Assembly (NCBI RefSeq): GCF_035222375.1
Contig: NC_085887.1
Coordinates: 2,517,501-2,581,500 of the forward strand
DNA length: 64,000 nucleotides
DNA from: Podospora pseudocomata
Taxonomy: Eukaryota > Ascomycota > Sordariomycetes > Sordariales > Podosporaceae
Direction: 5' to 3'
A program made the position numbers and the translations under genes. The notes below the pieces were generated by a model that saw only the letters and a program-made list of their open reading frames with translations, made no database searches and was not told the DNA's origin. Positions 57,501-64,000 of this stretch are shown here, piece after piece. Within the stretch, counting starts at the first letter, position 1. Each line of letters opens with the position of its first letter.

Positions 57501-60500
57501 CCCCTCTCCCCGCAGACACGTGAAGTGGTGAGGGCCTGAATCGGCTTTTTCTGGGGTTGGGGTTAGAAGCTAGTGCAGCGTTAGCCCGGGCGTTTTTCTT
57601 TCTTACCCCTCTTGTCTTCGCTTCGTGCCAAGAGAATACCCAGAAGGCTTGATCGTGGGTAGTCAATTGTCAGCATTTTGAGGAAAAGGAAAGACAAGAG
57701 ATAATGGGTGGGTGGTGGATGGATTATTCGTTGCTAGAGCCGACAGGTTGGCAACTCATCATTCACTGCCTCCTTTTTGGTTGGGAATTTGAAGGATGGG
57801 ATGGAAAACCGCCCCTTCCCCCCCGCGGTTCGTCTTGTTCCCTCTCTCACCGCCGTCGCAGCGCATGATCATCGTTGATCATGGGCTTCCAGCTCCGGCA
57901 CTGGAACTCTTCGTCTGGTGTGCGTGGTGGAGTTGAAAGGTCCCTGACGTAGGTAGGTACCCTACACACCGAGTAGGGTTGGGCGATCTCATCAGGTGCC
58001 AGATAAGTTATCGCCCATCTCATCATCAGGACGGTCGGTTGTCTATAACACCCGCTGGTGGTAAGGGGGGGGGCGCTTCTTATCGAGATCTTAATGAACC
58101 TCTCCCCATAATCTCACGAACCATCACATCACCGCCGCCAGATGTGAAGCAAGGGTTCACAACAGCAGCGTCACGAACGGGGGCCCCACAGAAAACCTGG
58201 CCGTGCCGCCGGGGAGAAGGAAGGTGCCCGGTAGAAGCGTGTGAGATCGAATCGTTCGGCGGAGAGCGCGGCCCATCTCAAACAAGCCAGGCCCAGTTTT
58301 ATTTTTTTATCTCCTTCCTACCGGCGGCATGGGCACGGTTTTTTTGTTGGTTGGATGCACACACCCTTCATTTCGTTAGTGCAGCCCCGCTTTTTGGGGG
58401 GCGTGTGGGTGGGGGTGGGTGGATTGATTTTGACGACTTTTTGATTGATCATTTTTTCCCCCGGCTTGGCTTCTGGCTTGATATGGGAGGTGTGGATTCA
58501 CCTCACCTTGGGGAACTCACCGAGGTGAGAGATAAGGGGGAAAGGGACGGATGGATGTGTACGACGATGACACTGGAACAACAACGGGAACGGAGATGAC
58601 GATGGTCTGGATCAAATGTGAGAGAGGTTTGGTTGCCGAAACTCGAAGATGGGATTTGGTATGTATGGAACGGTGATACAGGGCATGTGCTATGCAACGC
58701 ACGGGTTTTGTTTCTCTTTACAAGAGTTTCTTTTTTGTTGCTGTTACACAGAGAGGAGATGCAGGGTGTCATATGGGGTTGGATGTTGGTTTCTCCCTTT
58801 TGTTCACCGGAAACCGCTCCCTCGAGGGTTGACTGTCATGTCAGCAGCTTGAGGAGGAGAGGTTGTGTGACGGGCAAGTGGAACGGGGGAAAGGCTTGTC
58901 TTTTTGGTCCCTTGACACAGGTGACAGACAGACTGGATGTCATGAGTGTGATGGGGTATGCGTGCTACGGTATGATATCCGAAATAGATGCCGTGTGCTG
59001 CTTGTTTGTGGCTCGAAGATTTAGTTTCAGCGCTGTCTTTCGGTTGGTGATTTGGTGTCTCAGTGCCACTGTCATACTGTCATACGCGGATTTTGCCTTC
59101 CTCCGGCGATGGGGCCAACCTACCTGGGTAGGTTCTGAAAGTAATGATAATTAAGATAAATATAAGCATCTTGCCCTAGATCACTATTTCGTTAAGCCTC
59201 CTGCTGAGTGAAGATCCATCTTTAGTCCATGTACACCATCACCGCACATATCAACACCTCAGTCCCGAGTCTAACCGACTCAGTGGACCAACAACACATG
59301 TTCTTTGCTGTCACGTCAGGACGTGTGAAACTCGCACATCGATCAATGTTCCCGAGGCGGTTCTACACCCATAGCACAGCCATGACCTGAAGCTAGAGTC
59401 TCGGAAAAAGATTCCTCAAACTTGACCAAGAAGCAGTCGAAAAGGGAACTTTATCCATGAAGTTTAGGTTGTTTTACAAGCACAAGCTCACACTCCATGG
59501 TGGAATGTGACAGGTAAACCGCCTGCCACCTGCTACTAGGGGCAACACCACATCAAATGACCGAACAACAGTGACACCTTACAAAGACTAACCACACTCA
59601 CACGTTCTGGCGATCATCTCCCTGCCCAATAAGGCAAATAAAACACCGTCTATAAGACGCGGCCAGCATATCAGGCCAGCACCCCCAACCCACGTTCTCC
59701 CATCTGCCCGAATCCTCACCAGCCGGACAGTTTCCTTCTGCACCTCCCCATCCATCGATCTGATCCGTAGCATTAAACGGCGCGGCCTTCCCACCAAGCC
59801 TACCTACCTAGCCAGATCTAACCAGGTTGACTTGACCCTTCCGGCCAGCCCAGCACCCGGCCGAAACCTACAAGGCCACATGCAACCCCTCCAGGGCCGC
59901 AGCAACCATGATGTCATTGGCCGCTAGGCCGTCAAGCAGGCCGGTAGGAAGCGATCGGGTGTGGTTTGTTTGTGAGCTTGACAAGCCAGGATGCAGTAGC
60001 TTGCCGTGATCAAGCAGTGTGCTTGTTCGGGGATGCGTAGATAGTTATACTGAATATGCCCACGCCGCAATGTGTTATTGTTGTTTTTGAGATATCGTAA
60101 GAAGTGAGAGACTAAGACAGGCTCTCCGCCGCTTGCAACGACAACTTATGGTTGTTGCTGTTCACGATAGTTACCAAGTGTCAAAAAGCCCAGGCGAAAC
60201 ACAGGGTATGGGATCTTCCAAGTTTGTCAACAGCATATAGTACAGTCATCCCTCCATTATATGAATAACAACTACGAAAGTTAACAAGGTATTTCCTCCT
60301 ACCTACCGCCCAATTCCGTTTCTTTGATAAACCTCCAACTCCATGAACCATAAAAAGATCTTCTGTTCGCTCCGTTGGCTTACAAAAAGAATGCGAATAA
60401 AATTAAGGGGGTAGTAATCAGTCATTAAAACGTTTCCAACCTCCTTTTTGCCCTTCTCCTCCATCATCACCTCCACTTTCTATCTTCTCTCCGGTATTCA

Positions 60501-60530
60501 TAACTTCTCACTATAGTGCTTATAACCACT

Positions 60531-61718
60531 CTATTTGTGGTCATCTCCATCAGGGTTATACGATGTCTCCCCCAGTATCTCTCCTCCACTCTGCACCGTC
60601 ATGGTCTTTTGCGCTCCAGCTTGCGGTTGGCTCTGTACTGTTGGTCCCGTCGCCGAGGGAATAGGAGGAACAACCGCTGGTGGAGGCGGTGCGTTCGACG
60701 CCCTGGCCGCCGCATTCGCCGTGGCAGCGTGTAGTCGCTGATCAAGCGCCTTCAACGCCAGAGCTCTCCTCCTTTCAGCTTCGGCGCGAGCACTACCCGG
60801 CACACCGCGCTGAGCAAAGTTGTGGTGGTGGTGGTCTCCCCGGGCGGCTGATACATCAGCAGCGCTGAAGGGTGTGCAAAGGCGCATAGCAACGAGGACG
60901 TTGAACACATGATCTGAGATGCTCGAGGCCAGAGGCCGGACGGGGCCGGGGAAGAACTGGGCGAACGCAAAAGTCTCACTGGCGTCGCCGCGGAGGTGGG
61001 CGGGTTGCGACGCATCGAGATCGGGGAAGACGGGCTTATAGAAGCGGAGGTAGGTCCAGCTTACGATGAGGCCATAGATGGCGAGGAGGAACGAAGCGGC
61101 GGTGAGCATCGGGGTGAGGCAGAAGAGGGTGACGAGGCCGATGTAAAGGAGGGGAAATCGAGGTACCCGCAGGGAGAGGATGCCCCTGAAGAGGGTTACG
61201 GTGTGTGCGGGGACAAGCTGGCTGAAGGCGACGAGGAAGGAGATCTGGATGGGGATGGTTCCGGCGATGGTCATGAGCCTGTGTAGAGGTGGTTAGCCTT
61301 TGGTCATGCGCTCTGGTATAGCCGCTCAAGTGGTAACATACGTCCACCCCTCATTTCTCGTCAGGGCAAAGAAGAAGATGGTGGTAGCAAAGACCAAGGC
61401 ATTTGGCACAAGGGAAACGATGAGCAGGAACTTGGCAAGCTCTCGGCCTGACCAGGCACGTTCGAGGTAGCGGCCGCCATGGTAGAGTGTGAAGCCGGCA
61501 ATGCTCAGGGTGAAGATGTTGCTCTCGACTAGTGTCGTCGTCAAAAAGGTCCAGGGGTAGACCAGTGATAGCTGTGGGATCAGGTTCAGATATGGGATAA
61601 CGATTTCAGAGTTGGCCGTCCATTGTCGGTATCGTATAGCGGCGCTCAGCACTGACTGGACAAGCAGCACGATGAGGCAGATGCGCGTTACTGGCGGGAT
61701 GTTTATTCGGGGCGGCAT
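60531..61718 (-). CDS. TMEM115-like rhomboid-related membrane protein, 374 aa
   Basis: Exons are 61342-61718 and 60531-61278; the intron has GTATGT and ACACAG, and the phase closes. Six or so hydrophobic segments are visible, among them ICLIVLLVQSVLSAAI, FLLIVSLVPNALVFATTIFF, IPIQISFLVAFSQLVPA, LYIGLVTLFCLTPMLTA and ASFLLAIYGLIVSWTYLRFY. The N-terminus (MPPRINIPPVTR), the YPWTFLTTTLVESN motif, GRYLERAWSGRELAKFL and WTYLRFYKP are as I expect for the TMEM115/PL6 (DUF1751) family, Golgi proteins related to rhomboids but without the catalytic Ser-His pair. No GxSx serine motif is seen here. The cytosolic C-terminal tail is Ala/Pro-rich with HHHHN and an RAEAERRRALALKALDQRL helix. In animals the family acts in Golgi-to-ER transport; a similar role here is inferred. 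Confidence 0.88.
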
Positions 61719-64000
61719 GGTGGGTGTTGACCTTTGGGTACTCCGTACTTTTTTTTAATCCGACGGCTTGTCTAAGGTGGTGCTCCTATCGCGCCTTCGT
61801 GTCTTGACGTCGGGCCCTCCCGTTTGCCGGAGTTTTTCCAGGCTTGGGAAAGGATTCAGGGCGGTTCGTGCCTCAGGCGCCCAGGCTGCCGCTCCTCAGG
61901 GTTGGCAGGCTGGCAGGGTTCGCCCGCCCGAACACAACACGAGGACCCAGGTTGTTTCATGCAGGCCCCTGCACAAAGAAGGAGTGGGGACGACATCTGA
62001 GATTGCGCACGAGCCATCCAACTTCAGTTGTCCACGCCATCTCATCTCGGGCGGCACGAGCACGAGCGGTCAAGCCAGAGGTCAGAGTGAGGAATCTGGA
62101 AGGTCGAAGGTCAAGCCCAACATGGGTGGTTTTCTTGTCATTTTCAATTTCATTTTCGTTTTTCCTCACATCACCGAGGACAGCTCATTTTCGACGGGAA
62201 TTTATCTCATCATGGTAAGAAATCAGACATCGTTTGGTGGCATCTGCAGGGCTTGCGACACCACACACACGCACACACATCAATGCCCCGCTCCGCAGAT
62301 CGTACGCCACCTCGGTCGAAGGCGTCCGTTGCATTCAATATTTGGACACTGCTTTCGTAACTTGTGCCACTCTGTCATCCTCTTATCCTACTGTAATGTA
62401 GGGTTTGTTGGGCCGTACTGCGGTAAGCAACGCAGTCATCTCGAGTTGATCTTATTTACAAAACCTCACAGGACGGATAAGGCGGGGTGTGTGATGGGGG
62501 GGTCACTAGGGAGCCTCCTTTCGACCCCGTTGAAGCTGGTTGCAGTCCAGTGGCACTGGTGCCTGCGGGTGCTTCTTGTTGATCTCTCGTTGCTGCCACT
62601 GGGCGGCGGACGCAACTCGATCTTCTTTTCACAAGGTTTCATTTTGAAATTCGAGCCCGCCTCTTCAGGCTCGCTGCATGTCGAGATACCTGTCTCGGAT
62701 ACAAAGCGGTGGTGGGAGCATCAGTACTGGTACCTCCCAGAAGCAGCCAGCACCATACAAAACCCATGTCACGATGCAACAATGGTGTCCAATCAGCATT
62801 CCCCGCACAGCAAGATCGAAAACCCCGGATCATGAACCCTGGCTCTGCCCAGAACACCACGACACACTGGCTCTGGCCGAATTTGGTTGGTCAAAATTCC
62901 GGAAGGCCTGTTGATTGTTCTTTGCAGCAGTCTCCTCCCCTCCCCTCCCCTCCCCGCGCCCTCAGCTACTGTTGGATGAATAACGGTACACTAGGTGCCA
63001 CGATGCTCCGGAGAAGGAAACACAGGCAGGATACGTTCTGATGGGCTTTGATTGATTGATTGCCTGCAGCAGCACCGCTCAACTGCCCGCGCCGCCGATC
63101 TGCATCGGGTCCTTGGAAGATGACCGGTGTTCGGTTGCTGTCCACAACGTACAGCACCACGGCGCCAGGGGCTGTATTTCACGGTCGGCCACATCATTCT
63201 TGTGCCGCACAAAGAAGCGCGACACAACGGCCTGCAGAGCCTAATTGGGAGCTTGTGCATCGAACAAGGGCGGCACCAGGCCTCCGTTTAGTAGCGAAGA
63301 GGCGGGGGCCATGCTCGAAGTTCGGCCACGATGATGACGGTATGTGTCAAGTGGCGCCGGCGGGCCATGGACTGGCACACTGGTGGTGGGAGATAAGTTA
63401 TGGATTGATTGGTCTCGGCAAAGCACCACGTTTCGATTAATTGCAGTACCTCCCTTCCCGCTCACCTTTCCCTTCCATTCTCTCCAAATTATGCACAGGC
63501 GAGATGGCATCAGATCTGGCCAAGTCGAGTGTCGATTTGACGCAACCGCACACAGGGTAAGATGGAATACGGAACCCGGCCATGGCCGTGCTGGACAGGA
63601 CAAGCTGAGCTGAGGTTGGCTTTGTGTTAGTTCCAGCAGGGACAGGATGTCATGTACCGTTCCGTAAAACTGTATTCCGCAGCCGGCGTAAACCTAGCCA
63701 GCCACGGTAATGTTGGTATTGGTGTGGGTTCAATCCGAAGAACGGGTTTCGGTCGCACGCTTGCGCGAGGCCAGGAAAGCCCTGCGACATTATTTACCGT
63801 GTGTATCATTTTGGCCCCAGAGCACCTCCAGATAGCTTCTTTGTGCGTGAAACTCGCAGGCCAGCGGGTGGCACACAGTTAATTGCTTGCCATCAGCAAC
63901 CTGCGATGTTATCGTGGGAGACCTGGATAGGCCCTACACGGGGCAAGGGCAGAAAAAAGAGCGGTCTCACTCGCTCAGCAGGGCGATGGCGTGCAGCAAA
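61719..64000. other. Right-end region, no supported gene
   Basis: The plus strand has a long open frame (61768-62835, 355 codons), but its composition is odd (rich in Cys, His, Trp and Ser) and it includes an ACACAC stretch and no domain; I do not call it a gene. A CTCCC pentamer repeat lies at about 62932-62955. The remaining short frames to 64000 lack recognisable features. Confidence 0.4.
62932..62955. repeat. CTCCC pentamer repeat
   Basis: Four to five units of CTCCC are read directly in non-coding sequence. Confidence 0.8.

Larger units (their letters stand above)
52138..60530. other. 8.4-kb region without a recognisable gene
   Basis: The region lies upstream of the corepressor gene and ends at the 3' end of the TMEM115-like gene. 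I scanned all frames and found only short or compositionally odd readings: 54101-54328 minus, 56570-57016 plus, 57979-58599 plus and 58618-59154 plus. None has a recognisable domain or a splice-supported structure. It holds a long GT microsatellite (53247-53280), CCAG-type repeats near 53640, a T/G homopolymer junction near 54490 and several TACCTACC-type motifs (57950, 59123, 59802, 60298). No tRNA or rRNA was recognised. Confidence 0.5.

Noticed and set aside
56570-59154. Plus-strand open frames of 148, 206 and 178 codons in the gene-free region
   Set aside because: Compositions are unlike proteins (runs of Gly, Phe, Trp and Cys), no domains are visible and no splice pattern joins them.

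Overview
The window looks like nuclear DNA from a filamentous ascomycete, most probably a sordariomycete of the Sordariales type. The evidence is a set of short introns (mostly 50-80 nt) with GTRAGT-like donors and CTRAC or TACTAAC branch points, single-copy eukaryotic housekeeping genes, a lone dispersed 5S rRNA gene of the Neurospora style, and long intergenic spacers dotted with TACCTACC/GGTAGGTA motifs. No transposase, reverse transcriptase, CRISPR array or bacterial operon was seen. Genes are monocistronic and lie on both strands.

Layout. 1-1392 (-) is the 3'-truncated gene of a cell-surface glycoprotein with an extracellular Cys module, a Ser/Thr/Pro stalk and one membrane span. 2769-5241 (+) is a large unrecognised protein. 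7590-8462 (-) is a degenerate zinc-finger protein. 10588-12171 (-) is a coiled-coil protein. 12737-13540 (-) is a 2H (AKAP7/ASCC1-like) phosphoesterase. 14432-15005 (-) is the Ypd1/HPT-1 phosphotransfer protein. 15-21 kb is mostly empty, with a possible decayed locus at 18.7-19.7 kb. 21028-22308 (-) is a DUF3984-type protein. 23339-27519 (+) is Elongator subunit Elp1, followed by tRNA-Gly(GCC) at 28040. 28822-29325 (-) is a small secreted Cys-rich protein. 31080-31198 (+) is 5S rRNA. 35159-37625 (+) is an Ime2-like kinase. 40605-42807 (+) is a divergent Hsp70 (HSPA12-like). 43473-44356 (-) is a His/Asn- and Gly-rich protein with a conserved C-terminal part. 45610-46104 (-) is a small conserved protein. 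46841-48463 (-) is ribosomal protein uL3. 49232-52137 (-) is the TPR corepressor Ssn6/Cyc8. An 8.4-kb stretch without a recognisable gene then leads to 60531-61718 (-), a TMEM115-like Golgi membrane protein. The last 2.3 kb holds no gene I can support.

How the genes fit together. The content is regulatory and housekeeping: osmosensing phosphorelay (HPT), meiosis-type kinase (Ime2-like), global repression (Ssn6/Cyc8), and translation (Elp1 with tRNA wobble modification, tRNA-Gly, 5S rRNA, uL3). I see no gene cluster acting as one pathway, and nothing that clearly qualifies as a new multi-gene system. Exon structures were built by hand from splice signals and reading-frame phase; in every complete spliced model the phases close. 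The least certain starts are those of the first gene and of HPT.
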